A program made the position numbers and the translations under genes. From contig CALSPA010000023.1 in the NCBI GenBank assembly GCA_943788115.1, forward strand, positions 1-64,000: a stretch of 64,000 bases of DNA. Direction: 5' to 3'. The DNA comes from an uncultured Flavobacteriales bacterium. Lineage in GTDB: Bacteria > Bacteroidota > Bacteroidia > Flavobacteriales_D > Parvicellaceae. The notes beneath the pieces are model-generated. The model had not been told where the DNA came from. It made no database searches and saw only the letters and a program-made list of their open reading frames with translations. This document shows positions 38,103 to 47,796 of this stretch, piece after piece; within the stretch, counting starts at the first letter, position 1, and each line of letters opens with the position of its first letter.

Positions 38103-38702
38103 TTATTTTTTATATAAAATAGGATTTAGTGATGTGTCGTTGTACATTTTCATCTGTCTGTAGACCTTAATCTGTTTAGTTCCATTTTTATAATTAGCAA
38201 TTAATTCATCGAATGATTTTGACAGATCTTGTTCTTGCTCAAGAAGAATGTTGAGCTTGCTTTGGCACTTCTCCTTATGGGTTTCATCAACATTCTTGCG
38301 CTCTACTTGCTCTTTCATATGAAAGATTTTAAGACATAGTATAGATAGACGATCTACTACCCATCCTGGACTTTCAGTATTTAATGTTGCATTTATGTTG
38401 GGTTTTATATTTGAAAATTGTTGAATGTAATAATCGTCTGTTTGCTCTACTAAATCGGTTCTTTCTTGGTTAGACTTGTCGATCCTTCTTTTAAGCTCAA
38501 TTCCTTTAACAGGGTCAATATTTGGATCTCTTATAATGTCTTCTAGATGCCATTGAACAGTATCTATCCAATTTTTTTTATATAATAGATGCTCAAATGA
38601 ATCTTCTCTATAGGGAGAATCTATTGGCTGGTCAACATTGTCTTTTAAATGATATTTTAAAATACAGGCATTAAATATTTCAATACAATTAGTGGCTTTC
38701 AT
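38103..38702 (-). CDS. DUF4254 family protein
   Basis: A 199-residue soluble, helix-rich protein with a conserved N-terminal half: a YHLKDNVDQ start, LLYKKNWIDTVQWHLED and IRDPNIDPVKGIELKRRID, which I recognise as DUF4254. The family has no known activity; the fold is probably all-alpha and the members sit next to GT9 glycosyltransferase genes in Bacteroidota. Here it lies five bases upstream of the GT9 gene and two bases downstream of the thioesterase gene, so it is probably part of the same transcript and may assist glycan-core synthesis. Confidence 0.8.
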   Translation of the reverse strand: MKATNCIEIFNACILKYHLKDNVDQPIDSPYREDSFEHLLYKKNWIDTVQWHLEDIIRDPNIDPVKGIELKRRIDKSNQERTDLVEQTDDYYIQQFSNIKPNINATLNTESPGWVVDRLSILCLKIFHMKEQVERKNVDETHKEKCQSKLNILLEQEQDLSKSFDELIANYKNGTKQIKVYRQMKMYNDTSLNPILYKK

Positions 38703-38704
38703 GA

Positions 38705-39217
38705 TTATAAGTTAGGGAATAAGGCGGATTTAAGCTCAACAGCGTCTTCTGGATTCATTCTTCCAGCAAGCACTAGGCTCAATTGTTTTCTTCTTAAAGC
38801 AGAGTCAAATCGTTCTTTTTCTTCAATACTTTCAGGAATTAGAACAGGAATATTGATAGGACTCCTGTTTTGATCTATTGCAACAAAAACATAGATTGCT
38901 TCATTGCACTTTTCTCGTTGTCCATTAGATTTTTCAACATGGACATCTACAAAAACTTCCATTGATGATGAGAACGATCTACTAACCTTTGCTTCAAGTG
39001 TGACAATTTCACCAGAAAAAATAGGCCTGTCAAAAGAAACGTTGTTTACCGATGCTGTTACAACAACACGTCCACAGTGTCTGTGAGCAGATATACTTGC
39101 AATTTCATCCATCCAGGCTAGAAGACTTCCTCCAAATAATGTATTTAATGTGTTGGTGTCATGAGGAAGAACCATTTTAGTTTGAACAGCTAGAGATTCT
39201 ATTGCTTTTTTATTCAT
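38705..39217 (-). CDS. acyl-CoA thioesterase, hotdog fold (YciA/BACH type)
   Basis: A 170-residue single hotdog-domain protein. It has TLFGGSLLAWMDEIASISA with the Asp expected at the active site, HCGRVVVTASVNNVSFDRP, and the SSSMEVFVDVHVE strand. These proteins hydrolyse fatty acyl-CoA thioesters in the cytoplasm. The length and motif order match YciA-like enzymes. It lies in the minus-strand run between the beta-barrel-like protein and the DUF4254 gene. Substrate chain length is not predictable. Confidence 0.9.
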   Translation of the reverse strand: MNKKAIESLAVQTKMVLPHDTNTLNTLFGGSLLAWMDEIASISAHRHCGRVVVTASVNNVSFDRPIFSGEIVTLEAKVSRSFSSSMEVFVDVHVEKSNGQREKCNEAIYVFVAIDQNRSPINIPVLIPESIEEKERFDSALRRKQLSLVLAGRMNPEDAVELKSALFPNL

Positions 39218-39227
39218 AATTTTTTAT

Positions 39228-39992
39228 TTATTCCATAAACTGCTGATCCTGTCTTGCTTTATCTCCTGGGTTAACATATACTGGAGGGCAATCACCTTTC
39301 GATGGACTTTTTAACCATACAAATCTACAAGAAAATACAATTGGCCTATATCTACTATTGTTGAAAATACCATAAGTAGATTTCCCTTTCTCCCATTGTC
39401 TAAAATTTAATATTGGTGTCTCTATTGAAGGAATGATAAATAGTTTTTCGGAAAATTTAATTCCATAGCCAATTTTATAATGCAGTGAGAATAGTAGTTT
39501 TTTTGTATTTACAGGAGATGGTGTTCCATTTTCCCAAAGCTGATAATCTAAATTAACTCCTATACTATTTTGTAAAAAATGCCTATCTCCCAATTGGTAT
39601 ATGTTGTTTAAGTTAAAATTAGCTGAGATATAATTTTTTTTAAATTTTGATTTAGTGCCATCTAAAGTTTCACTGCCACTTAATCTTTTATAGGCAACAG
39701 AGTAGTCCATGTAATTGAAAAAAGCTCCACCCTCAGGAAAAATATGATACCTTCCCAATTCTAAATAAAGTCCAACTCTTCCTCTAGCAACAGTATCTTC
39801 TTTTTTTTCTCCTCCAAGCCACTTTACTTTATTTGGCCACATGTAAGTAAGTCCAGGCGATAGAAACCACCCATTCATACTATAGTTCCCGTTTAGGTCC
39901 ATTAATGGTCGGTTTTTCTTTCCGTAATATTGAGCGCTAAATGATAGGTAAGTACTAAATATTAGCATTATCATTAAAACTTTTTTAATCAT
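39228..39992 (-). CDS. exported beta-barrel-like protein of unknown function, coupled to kmo
   Basis: A 254-residue protein with a clear signal peptide ending near Ser-Phe-Ser-Ala-Gln. The mature part has alternating hydrophobic strands with aromatic girdles, such as NGWFLSPGLTYMW, VGLYLELGRYHIFPEGG, FSLHYKIGYGIKF, consistent with a small outer-membrane barrel. I do not recognise the family. The ATG overlaps the kmo stop (ATGA), so it is translated with the kynurenine pathway enzymes. It ends 10 bases before the thioesterase gene. A role in surface interaction or uptake linked to that pathway is only a guess. Confidence 0.68.
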   Translation of the reverse strand: MIKKVLMIMLIFSTYLSFSAQYYGKKNRPLMDLNGNYSMNGWFLSPGLTYMWPNKVKWLGGEKKEDTVARGRVGLYLELGRYHIFPEGGAFFNYMDYSVAYKRLSGSETLDGTKSKFKKNYISANFNLNNIYQLGDRHFLQNSIGVNLDYQLWENGTPSPVNTKKLLFSLHYKIGYGIKFSEKLFIIPSIETPILNFRQWEKGKSTYGIFNNSRYRPIVFSCRFVWLKSPSKGDCPPVYVNPGDKARQDQQFME

Positions 39993-41329
39993 AATTCACC
40001 TAGAATTTTGTTTTCAATTTCAATGGAGTCCCAAATTTCTTCAATGTTTGGTGTTTTTAATATTTCTTTCATTATGGCATCTTGCTTTTTACCTATAGCT
40101 AATGCTTCAGAATAGGGTATATGGCTAAATGTTACCTGACTATAAAGTGGCATCCATTTATCTGGGTGTTTTTCAAAAATTTGTGCTTCAATTTTTTTCT
40201 GCAATAAGAAATTAGGGTCAGCTACATAATCTCTCATCACATGATAATTATGAAGAGATAGGTCTTGCAGAGCATCTCCGTTGGCTTTATGTGTCTCTTG
40301 ATATTCATTAAACACTAGCTCCCAATCTTCATTATGCTTTTTCATTAATTCCCATAAAACTGTGCAGTCCTCAAATCCTGCGTTCATTCCTTGTCCATAA
40401 AAAGGGACTGTAGCATGAGCAGAATCTCCAATTAAAGCCGTTTTACCATGAGTCCATGGGTAACACCTCACAATTGCTAGAGATGATAAAGGGTGTTGGT
40501 GCCAATTTTCAATAAGATTAGGCATCATTTCATGAAAATCTGGAAAAACTTTTTTAAAGAAATTATCAACTTGGGCATCAGTTTTTAGCTTGTTAAATGC
40601 GTATTCATGATTGTCGTAGGGCATAAAAAGGGTGCAAGTGAAAGAACCATCTTCATTAGGTAGGGCAATTAACATAAACCTTCCTCTTGGCCAAATATGT
40701 AGAGCTGTTTTGTCTAATTGATACGTTCCATCTTCATTAGCAGGGAGCAACAATTCTTTATAACCATCATCAATGAATTTTTGACTGTAGTTAAAACGAT
40801 TTAATTTTTGCATCGCATTGTACCTTATCGCTGAAAAGGCACCGTCAGCAGCAAACACTAAATCTGCTTGATCTTCAATTTTCTCTCCTGTTATAAGGTT
40901 TTCAAAAGCTACTTTGCCTTCCTCAAGATTTGCATCTGTGCATTTATAATTATAGTGAATTGTTGCATTTCCTTTTTCCTCAGCCATTGTCATCATAATT
41001 GAATTAAGATGACCTCTTGAAACTGAATAAATGGCTTGATCTTTTTTTCCGTAAGCTTGGTTCGTAAGATTCCCTTCTAAATCATGCATAATCCTACTGT
41101 ACATTGGGTAAGCAATTTTTTTCACCTCTTCAGCTACTCCCGCTCCTTCTAATGCTTTCCATCCTCTATATGAAAGAGCAAGGTTAATTGATTTTCCAGC
41201 AGAAATTTCAGCGTTTCTAATGTCTTGTCTCCTTTCATAAATAGATACTTTGTATCCCGCTTTTGAGAGATAAATAGCCCATAAACTTCCAACAAGACCT
41301 GCCCCAACAATAATTACTTTCTTCTCCAT
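39989..41329 (-). CDS. kmo: kynurenine 3-monooxygenase
   Basis: Kmo hydroxylates L-kynurenine to 3-hydroxykynurenine with NADPH and O2. The 446-residue flavoprotein has the FAD-binding GAGLVGSLWAIYLSKAG with the Glu-Arg end of the Rossmann fold, a central NADPH/FAD DLVFAADGAFS motif, and GDSAHATVPFYGQGMN with Asp for the FAD ribityl and pyrophosphate. Kmo-typical RPWxxG equivalents are replaced by YRGWKALE. A hydrophobic anchor, found in eukaryotic Kmo, is absent. It overlaps the small membrane protein gene by 16 bases and the downstream barrel gene by four, all in one run with kynU. Confidence 0.92.
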   Translation of the reverse strand: MEKKVIIVGAGLVGSLWAIYLSKAGYKVSIYERRQDIRNAEISAGKSINLALSYRGWKALEGAGVAEEVKKIAYPMYSRIMHDLEGNLTNQAYGKKDQAIYSVSRGHLNSIMMTMAEEKGNATIHYNYKCTDANLEEGKVAFENLITGEKIEDQADLVFAADGAFSAIRYNAMQKLNRFNYSQKFIDDGYKELLLPANEDGTYQLDKTALHIWPRGRFMLIALPNEDGSFTCTLFMPYDNHEYAFNKLKTDAQVDNFFKKVFPDFHEMMPNLIENWHQHPLSSLAIVRCYPWTHGKTALIGDSAHATVPFYGQGMNAGFEDCTVLWELMKKHNEDWELVFNEYQETHKANGDALQDLSLHNYHVMRDYVADPNFLLQKKIEAQIFEKHPDKWMPLYSQVTFSHIPYSEALAIGKKQDAIMKEILKTPNIEEIWDSIEIENKILGEL

Positions 41330-41487
41330 TTTTCTTTGTATTTAGTATTAAAATATGAACTGCCTTTTGGTTGATTGTTCTTTCTAGAAAATCGAGCCAT
41401 TATCCTCCACAAGACTAAACCAATAACTAGAATTAGTATAGCTTCTAGAGCTAAGTCCATCATGGTTTGTTCATTTAATTGATTCAT
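41314..41487 (-). CDS. small single-span membrane protein between kynU and kmo
   Basis: A 57-residue protein starting at ATG 41487, one base after the kynU stop, and ending 16 bases inside kmo. It has one hydrophobic segment (about residues 14-31, LEAILILVIGLVLWRIMA) and a strongly basic C-terminal tail. The frame is open from a TTG at 41511. It is not similar to anything I can name. The strict packing between two pathway genes argues that it is real. Confidence 0.6.
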   Translation of the reverse strand: MNQLNEQTMMDLALEAILILVIGLVLWRIMARFSRKNNQPKGSSYFNTKYKEKWRRK

Positions 41488-41488
41488 T

Positions 41489-42769
41489 TTAGTTAGTGAT
41501 AGATTTCTCAATTATTTGACCGAAATTATAAGCATCTTCAAAGTTGTTGTATAATGGAACTGGAGCTATTCTTATAACATTAGGTTCTCTCCAATCTGCA
41601 ACAACTCCATTGTCTGATAACTTTTCAAATAAAGCTTTTCCCTGACCATGTGCAACTATTGAAAGCTGACACCCTCTTTTGTCAGGGTCTTTAGGGGTGA
41701 TAATCTCTAAATTAATGTGCTCATTTCTGTTGTTAATGTCATTAATAATAAATTCTTGATAGCCTGTAAGTTTGAGACTTTTTTCTCTTAATGCTTTCAT
41801 GCCAACAATGTCAAAAATTTCTAAAGATGCTAAGTGTGCTGCTAATGACAAAACAGGAGCATTACTCAATTGCCAAGCTTCTGCTGAAGGCATTGGATTA
41901 AACTTATCAGGCATTAAAAATCGATCGTTTTTATCGTGTCCCCACCATCCTGCAAATCGAATTAAATCTTTGTTTTTCACATGTTTTTCATGAATAAATA
42001 ACCCACTAGAACCTCCAGGGCCAGAATTTAAATATTTGTACCCACACCATGCAGCAAAATCAACTCCCCAATCGTGTAAAGACAAAGGAATATTTCCAAC
42101 ACCATGAGCTAAATCGAAACCAACTTTTGCTCCAACTTTATGCCCTTCTTCTGTTATTTTATTCATAGGAAACACTTGGCCAGTAAAATAATTAACCCCT
42201 CCAATCATAATCATTGCTAGTGTATCTCCTAATTCAGCAATTTTAGATAAAATGTCTTCTTCTCTAATTGTGTACTCTCCATCTCTTGGACCAACTTCAA
42301 CAATTGCATCGCTTGGTTCAAAACCATGGAACTTTACTTGACTCTGAAGAGCGTATTGATCGCTAGGAAAAGCTTTTTTCTCACATAAAATTTTAAATCT
42401 TTTATTTGATGGCCTATAAAAACTAACCATTAATAAATGAAGGTTTGTTGTGAGGCTATGAGTTACTACAACTTCATTGTTTTGAGCTCCAACAATTTTA
42501 GCAGCTTTTTCTGTAATAAACTCATGGTATGGCATCCAAGGTCTTTCTGCATGAAAGTGTCCTTCAACTCCCCATTTTGCCCAATCATTCAGCTCCTGAT
42601 TAATAAAGCTTTTAGTTGCCTTAGGTTGAAGCCCTAAGGAATTCCCAGTAAAATAGGTGACTTTGTTTTTATGAAATGTTGGTAAATGAAATTGATTTCT
42701 ATAATCTTTTAGAGGATCTAATTCATCTTGCTTTTTAGCAAATTCTAAAGTATTTTCCCAAATGTTCAA
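41489..42769 (-). CDS. kynU: kynureninase
   Basis: KynU is a PLP enzyme that cleaves kynurenine to anthranilate or 3-hydroxykynurenine to 3-hydroxyanthranilate, releasing alanine. The 426-residue protein has TGNSLGLQPKA near the N-terminus, GVNYFTGQVFPM, the Asp of VGFDLAHGVGN that binds the PLP ring nitrogen, and the Schiff-base Lys in GYKYLNSGPGGSSGLF, then RFAGWWGHD. Residues and length fit the family well. It is the first gene of the minus-strand run that includes kmo; together they convert kynurenine to 3-hydroxyanthranilate. Confidence 0.95.
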   Translation of the reverse strand: MNIWENTLEFAKKQDELDPLKDYRNQFHLPTFHKNKVTYFTGNSLGLQPKATKSFINQELNDWAKWGVEGHFHAERPWMPYHEFITEKAAKIVGAQNNEVVVTHSLTTNLHLLMVSFYRPSNKRFKILCEKKAFPSDQYALQSQVKFHGFEPSDAIVEVGPRDGEYTIREEDILSKIAELGDTLAMIMIGGVNYFTGQVFPMNKITEEGHKVGAKVGFDLAHGVGNIPLSLHDWGVDFAAWCGYKYLNSGPGGSSGLFIHEKHVKNKDLIRFAGWWGHDKNDRFLMPDKFNPMPSAEAWQLSNAPVLSLAAHLASLEIFDIVGMKALREKSLKLTGYQEFIINDINNRNEHINLEIITPKDPDKRGCQLSIVAHGQGKALFEKLSDNGVVADWREPNVIRIAPVPLYNNFEDAYNFGQIIEKSITN

Positions 42770-42854
42770 CGCGTTGATTTTTTAATAAATATTGTTCTTA
42801 CTTTGCAATTGCAAATATAATTGAATTAACTATTGAACTATAAATTGTTTACCA

Positions 42855-44144
42855 ATGGAAATCACTGAATCAAAAAAATTATTTAAAAGAGCTCAAAAAG
42901 TAATTCCTGGGGGTGTCAATTCTCCAGTTAGGGCTTTTAAAGCGGTTGGTGGAAGCCCTATTTTTGTTAAATCAGCAAAGGGAGCTTATTTATATGATGA
43001 AAACAATAATAGATATATTGATTATATCTCTTCGTGGGGGCCAATGATATTAGGTCATGCTCACCCTGAAGTTATAGATGCTATTAGAGATGTTTCATTA
43101 AAAGGGACTTCTTATGGAATCCCAACTCAACTAGAGATTGATATAGCTGAACTAGCAACTAAAATGGTTCCAAATATTGATATGATTCGCTTTGTTAATT
43201 CTGGAACTGAAGCGTGTATGAGCGCTGTAAGATTAGCAAGAGGTTTTACAGGTAAGTCAAAAATCATAAAATTTGTAGGTTGTTATCACGGACATTCAGA
43301 CTGTTTTCTTATTGAAGCTGGAAGTGGTGCCCTTACATTTGGAACTCCTAATAGTCCAGGAGTTACTAAAGGAACTGCTCAAGATACTTTAACTGCTCCT
43401 TTCAATAATTTAGATGCAGTTAAACAATTGTTTATTGAAAATAAAGATGAGATAGCTGCAGTAATCATTGAGCCAGTTGCAGGAAATATGGGTTGTGTCC
43501 TTCCTTATGATGGTTTTTTGAAAGAGCTTAAAAATTTATGTAAACAAAATGATTCACTGTTAATTTTCGATGAAGTAATGACTGGATTCAGATTAGCTAA
43601 AGGAGGTGTTCAAGAGTTATTAAAAGTAGATGCAGATATAATGACTTTTGGAAAAGTTATTGGTGGAGGACTTCCTGTAGGAGCCTTTGCTGCCCGCAAG
43701 GAATTAATGAACTTTCTTTCTCCAAATGGGCCGATTTACCAAGCTGGCACACTTAGTGGAAATCCTTTAGCTATGGCTGCTGGATATTCTACGTTGTCAA
43801 TTTTAAATAATCGACCTGAAATCTATCACTCTCTTGAAAAAAAGACTGCTTACTTGCATGATGGATTAAATGAAGTATTGAGTAATACAGAAATTCCTTT
43901 TACTATTAACAGACTTGGCTCAATGATCTCACTTCACTTTACTGATAGTAAGGTTGTTGATTTTGAAACTTCATCGCTGGGAGATAATGATTTGTTTAAA
44001 AAATATTTTCATGGAATGCTTAAAAAAGGGGTTTACCTTCCTCCTAGCGCTTTTGAAAGTTACTTTTTAAACGATGCCATTTCCTATGAAGATTTAGACT
44101 TTACAATAGCTGCTTTTAAAGAGGTGATTAGTGAGATTATTTAG
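42855..44144 (+). CDS. hemL: glutamate-1-semialdehyde 2,1-aminomutase
   Basis: HemL makes 5-aminolevulinate from glutamate semialdehyde in the C5 route to heme. The 429-residue PLP enzyme has the N-terminal [42 protein letters not shown] and the PLP-lysine in [15 protein letters not shown] (about residue 267), and [14 protein letters not shown]. All are diagnostic for HemL among class-III aminotransferases. The divergent region shared with kynU has TTACTTTGC about 45 bases upstream, close to a TAnnTTTG element. Confidence 0.96.
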   Translation: MEITESKKLFKRAQKVIPGGVNSPVRAFKAVGGSPIFVKSAKGAYLYDENNNRYIDYISSWGPMILGHAHPEVIDAIRDVSLKGTSYGIPTQLEIDIAELATKMVPNIDMIRFVNSGTEACMSAVRLARGFTGKSKIIKFVGCYHGHSDCFLIEAGSGALTFGTPNSPGVTKGTAQDTLTAPFNNLDAVKQLFIENKDEIAAVIIEPVAGNMGCVLPYDGFLKELKNLCKQNDSLLIFDEVMTGFRLAKGGVQELLKVDADIMTFGKVIGGGLPVGAFAARKELMNFLSPNGPIYQAGTLSGNPLAMAAGYSTLSILNNRPEIYHSLEKKTAYLHDGLNEVLSNTEIPFTINRLGSMISLHFTDSKVVDFETSSLGDNDLFKKYFHGMLKKGVYLPPSAFESYFLNDAISYEDLDFTIAAFKEVISEII

Positions 44145-44161
44145 GTTTTCGTATATTTATC

Positions 44162-45427
44162 TTGTTGCAAAAGCAAGAAAACAAATACATAAAAGGTCTT
44201 TTCAAGGAGATTTGGAACGCTGAGCTTATTGTTTCAGGGATTATAATTTATGGTCTTTTTTTAATTAACTCTGAATCAGATTATTTTGCTGATAAGATAG
44301 GTTCCATCACTGGTAATATTATTTTAGTAGCTTTCTTTAAACTTTTAGTAGGCGTTTTTTTTGTTTTGCTTTTTAACTTTATAATTCATCTACTTCTTAG
44401 AGCATACTGGATTGGAGTTATCGGATTAAATTCAACCTATCAAGAGGGGATTAAGTTTGAAAAATTAAATTATACTGATTCTTACATTAAAAAAAATAAA
44501 AAAAAGTACAATAGTTTAGAAACTTATTCTGCTAAACTTGATGATTTATGTAGCCAGCTATTTTCATTCTCTTTTCTTGTTTTTTTGATATGCACCTCAT
44601 TTCTTATTATTGCTATTATTCCAATTACAATTTTACAATTATTTGATTCGGAATTAAATATAATTCGGTTTATATATTATCTATACTTTGTACTTTCTGG
44701 TATTTTTTTTATTGACTTGTTTACGGGTGGTTTTTTTAGGAAATTCAAATATTTATATTTTGTTTATAGACCTATTTATTCATTTTATAGTTTAATATCT
44801 CTAGAGTTTATTTACAGACCAATTTATTTAACCTTCATAAGTAATACCAGTAAGTTAAAATTCACTTCATTATTAATATCTTTTTTCATATTTTCTATTT
44901 TTGGTGGAACATATATTAGAGATTTAGGTAGTTCAAAGTATTTAAATGATTTGAAATTTTACAATTATGATTTTTCTGATGAGGATAGATCACTAATTTC
45001 GTCCAGCTATTCTTATAGAAATATATCTAATATAGGTGCTGCATTTTCAATAGATAAGGATGTTTATGAAAATGATGATTTCTTAAAACTTTTTATAAAA
45101 TTTGGTTCTACATATTATTTTGCAAACCTCAAAGAAATATCAGAGCTTAACAAAACGAATAAATCAATCCAAAGAGATTCAGCTTTTTTAGAATTAATTG
45201 TAAAGTCTCAAAAATTGAAGATTGACAACGATTATTTGCTTGAAGATAGTTTGGTGTTTAATCAATTTTATATTGATTACAACACAAATACAAAAGGTAT
45301 TATGAGTTTGGTAAATTTGAATTCCCTTTCTAAAGGTCATCATACTTTGGAATTAGAATTCTCCAAAAAAGTAAGAGAGACTTCCCCTGATATAAAAAGT
45401 AAAAAAATTCACTTTTGGATTAAGTAA
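44162..45427 (+). CDS. multi-span membrane protein of unknown function
   Basis: A 421-residue protein 17 bases after hemL with no recognised domain. There are about five hydrophobic segments in the first 260 residues (near 22-38, 50-78, 135-160, 168-190 and 236-251), followed by a hydrophilic C-terminal domain of about 165 residues rich in Asp, Tyr and Lys and ending in a strand-rich region. The start is a TTG (44162 or 44165), because no ATG lies upstream of the first helix. It shares a terminator with the convergent ppiD gene. It could be a membrane sensor or structural protein; I see no motif that decides this. Confidence 0.72.
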   Translation: MLQKQENKYIKGLFKEIWNAELIVSGIIIYGLFLINSESDYFADKIGSITGNIILVAFFKLLVGVFFVLLFNFIIHLLLRAYWIGVIGLNSTYQEGIKFEKLNYTDSYIKKNKKKYNSLETYSAKLDDLCSQLFSFSFLVFLICTSFLIIAIIPITILQLFDSELNIIRFIYYLYFVLSGIFFIDLFTGGFFRKFKYLYFVYRPIYSFYSLISLEFIYRPIYLTFISNTSKLKFTSLLISFFIFSIFGGTYIRDLGSSKYLNDLKFYNYDFSDEDRSLISSSYSYRNISNIGAAFSIDKDVYENDDFLKLFIKFGSTYYFANLKEISELNKTNKSIQRDSAFLELIVKSQKLKIDNDYLLEDSLVFNQFYIDYNTNTKGIMSLVNLNSLSKGHHTLELEFSKKVRETSPDIKSKKIHFWIK

Positions 45428-45458
45428 AAAGAAATATTACTGTATAATATTTCTTTTT
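45426..45458. terminator. bidirectional intrinsic terminator between convergent genes
   Basis: The 14-pair inverted repeat AAAAAGAAATATTA / TAATATTTCTTTTT with a five-base loop spans 45426-45458. It has A-runs and T-runs on both sides, so it can stop transcription of the membrane-protein gene on the plus strand and of ppiD on the minus strand. It overlaps both stop codons. Confidence 0.75.
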
Positions 45459-47668
45459 AATCTGTTGTCTTTAGCTCCGTAAGCTTTGTAAAGTGAGTAG
45501 TAATACCATTGCTCAACAATTCCTCTAAGAGTTTCTGTAGATTCAGCAGTCTTCGTTGTTAAATCTACAGGCACGGCTGCATCTGTTTTTGAAATAACTT
45601 GAATAACATAAATTCCTTCATTCGCTTCAATTAATTTTGAAGTAGATCCTTCTTCAGTGTTAAAAACTGTAGCTAATAATTTAGGTTCTGCAACTGATTG
45701 GTAATTGTTTTTTAAATTCACAAAAGAATAAGATAGCTCAGCATCTTCAACAATAACCCCAAGCTTTAAAGCAATGTCATTTATATTTGAACTACTGTCC
45801 AATTGCTGTTTAAAATATTCTGCTTTAAGCTCATTGATTAGTCTAGGTTCCATTAAAGATTTAATGTTACTAAATGTAACATCATTTTCATGAATAACTT
45901 CTTCTAAAGAACATACAACTAGTTGCTCGTTGTTTGAAATGTATTCAGGTTCCATGATTGAACCAACTTTGTTGTTAAAAGCCCATTTAACAATGTTCAA
46001 ATTTCTTTTTAATTCAGTTGGTCCAAACGCTCCATTGTTACCTTGTCCATCAGGGTAAGTTAAAGGAACATATCCTGATTTCTTAACTTGTAGGCCAAAT
46101 TCTTCAGCAGCTTTTTCAAAAGAGGTTTCTTTAGCTTTATTATAGAAATCTACAGCTGAAGAAGCGTAAAAAGCCTCTTGTGTTTCTTCGCTTACAGAAA
46201 GTTTATAGTCAACAACTGCAATTTTTTTAAATGAACCAACTTCTTGGTTTAAAACCTCAATAATATGATATCCAAATTGAGTTTTAACTACACCAACAGT
46301 TCCTACTTTTTTATTAAAACTAAAGTCGTTAAACTCTGTTACCATTTGGTCTCTAGGAAACCCCTTATAAACTCCTCCAGTAGATGCAGATCCTGGGTCT
46401 TCAGAATATTTTAAAACTAAAGATGTGAATTTACTTGTATCTCTTCTAACAGCAAACATGATACTGTCAGCTAATTTTTTCTTTGTTAGATCATCTGCAC
46501 TTCCATCTCCAGAAGATTTAATTAAAATATGTCTAACAGAAGCTTCATCTTGCTCGCCAGTGTCAAATACTTTAACAAGTTGTAAAACGTTTTGGTTTGG
46601 CATCGAGAAAGGTCCAATAACATCTCCTTTTTTAGCTGTATCAATCTGTGCATCAACAGCTGCAGAATACTTTCCCCCAGAATAAGGTCTGTTAGAATAC
46701 ATTCCAGTAGGTTGAGCACCATAAGGTGTAATGTTTACTGTTGGAGTTTCAGCATTGTTAACTACAAACATTGAATCATTAATTGCGTTTTTGAAATCTA
46801 ATTTTAAAGATTCAAGGTTTTTCATTGCATTTTCTTGATCTTTAAGTGATGGAGAAATGTTGAAAATAACATAGTCATAAGAACGAACTTCGTTAGTTTG
46901 ATTCCATACTTTTTTATAACGATGGGTATTGAAATATGATTTTAAATTTTCGTCATTAACCTTCACTAAACTATCATTAATGTCATCGTAACTTTTAAAG
47001 ACATACTTTATGGTTGCTTTAGTGTTTTCTTCGGTGAAAAGTCTCTTAGCTTCTTGGTAAGATCCAATTACTCCATTTTTCATCATTGCGAGATATTTGT
47101 ATCTTTTTCTCTCTTGATTTAATGGGTCTTCATAATATGCTTTAAGATCTTGCTTCCCTTTTGTTGTATTTAAAAGAGGGTCAATAACTTTTCTTTTCCA
47201 AACGGCAAAAGAGTCGGCAGTGTATACTCCATTTTCTGTAAAAGCATCTTTTAGTGAAGAATTTACAGGAGCGTTAGGATTTAAAATCCCTAAGTTAAGC
47301 TCTCCTTTTTTTCCAGATGAAATCCCAATTCCAAGTTTTTCAATTTCAAGGTCATGTATTTTTTCAGAAATCATTGTGTTCCAAACACTTTGTAGTATTT
47401 TATCTTCTTCTTCGTCTTTAAGAATTCCTTCTCCTCCTGTATCTTTACTGTTTTGTCTTGCTCTATTTTGAGCATTCATAAGTCGTAATTCGTATCCCCA
47501 TTCTTGAGAAACTACATCATTGCCTTCAAACAATCCAATTCCGTTATCTTGTTCACCAGTAAAAAGTTGCATTATTTTATCGACTGGAATGATAAATGCA
47601 AGTAACCCAACACCAACAAAAGTTAAGATGAGCCCTGATCTTTTTCTTATTTTATTTATAACTGCCAT
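45437..47668 (-). CDS. ppiD: periplasmic folding chaperone / peptidyl-prolyl isomerase PpiD
   Basis: A 743-residue membrane-anchored SurA/PpiD family protein. It starts MAVINKIRKRSGLILTFVG with one N-terminal helix, has a SurA-N-like helical region (about 70-300) and one parvulin (PpiC) domain at about 375-475 containing ASVRHILIKSSGDG, KYSEDPGS and FGYHIIEVLN. PpiD-type chaperones help newly exported envelope proteins fold. The architecture and length match the PpiD/SurA_N annotation common in Bacteroidota. A TATATTCG element lies about 20 bases upstream of the ATG on the same strand. Confidence 0.9.
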   Translation of the reverse strand: MAVINKIRKRSGLILTFVGVGLLAFIIPVDKIMQLFTGEQDNGIGLFEGNDVVSQEWGYELRLMNAQNRARQNSKDTGGEGILKDEEEDKILQSVWNTMISEKIHDLEIEKLGIGISSGKKGELNLGILNPNAPVNSSLKDAFTENGVYTADSFAVWKRKVIDPLLNTTKGKQDLKAYYEDPLNQERKRYKYLAMMKNGVIGSYQEAKRLFTEENTKATIKYVFKSYDDINDSLVKVNDENLKSYFNTHRYKKVWNQTNEVRSYDYVIFNISPSLKDQENAMKNLESLKLDFKNAINDSMFVVNNAETPTVNITPYGAQPTGMYSNRPYSGGKYSAAVDAQIDTAKKGDVIGPFSMPNQNVLQLVKVFDTGEQDEASVRHILIKSSGDGSADDLTKKKLADSIMFAVRRDTSKFTSLVLKYSEDPGSASTGGVYKGFPRDQMVTEFNDFSFNKKVGTVGVVKTQFGYHIIEVLNQEVGSFKKIAVVDYKLSVSEETQEAFYASSAVDFYNKAKETSFEKAAEEFGLQVKKSGYVPLTYPDGQGNNGAFGPTELKRNLNIVKWAFNNKVGSIMEPEYISNNEQLVVCSLEEVIHENDVTFSNIKSLMEPRLINELKAEYFKQQLDSSSNINDIALKLGVIVEDAELSYSFVNLKNNYQSVAEPKLLATVFNTEEGSTSKLIEANEGIYVIQVISKTDAAVPVDLTTKTAESTETLRGIVEQWYYYSLYKAYGAKDNRLKRNIIQ

Positions 47669-47796
47669 TTTTCCTGAAATTAAGGTTGCGAATATACAAT
47701 TGAATATTGATATTTGAAAATATGTTTTCTGTTGTTTTTTACTTATATTATTATTACGAAAATATCTCTTATTTTTAAGCCATTAATTCTTATTTA

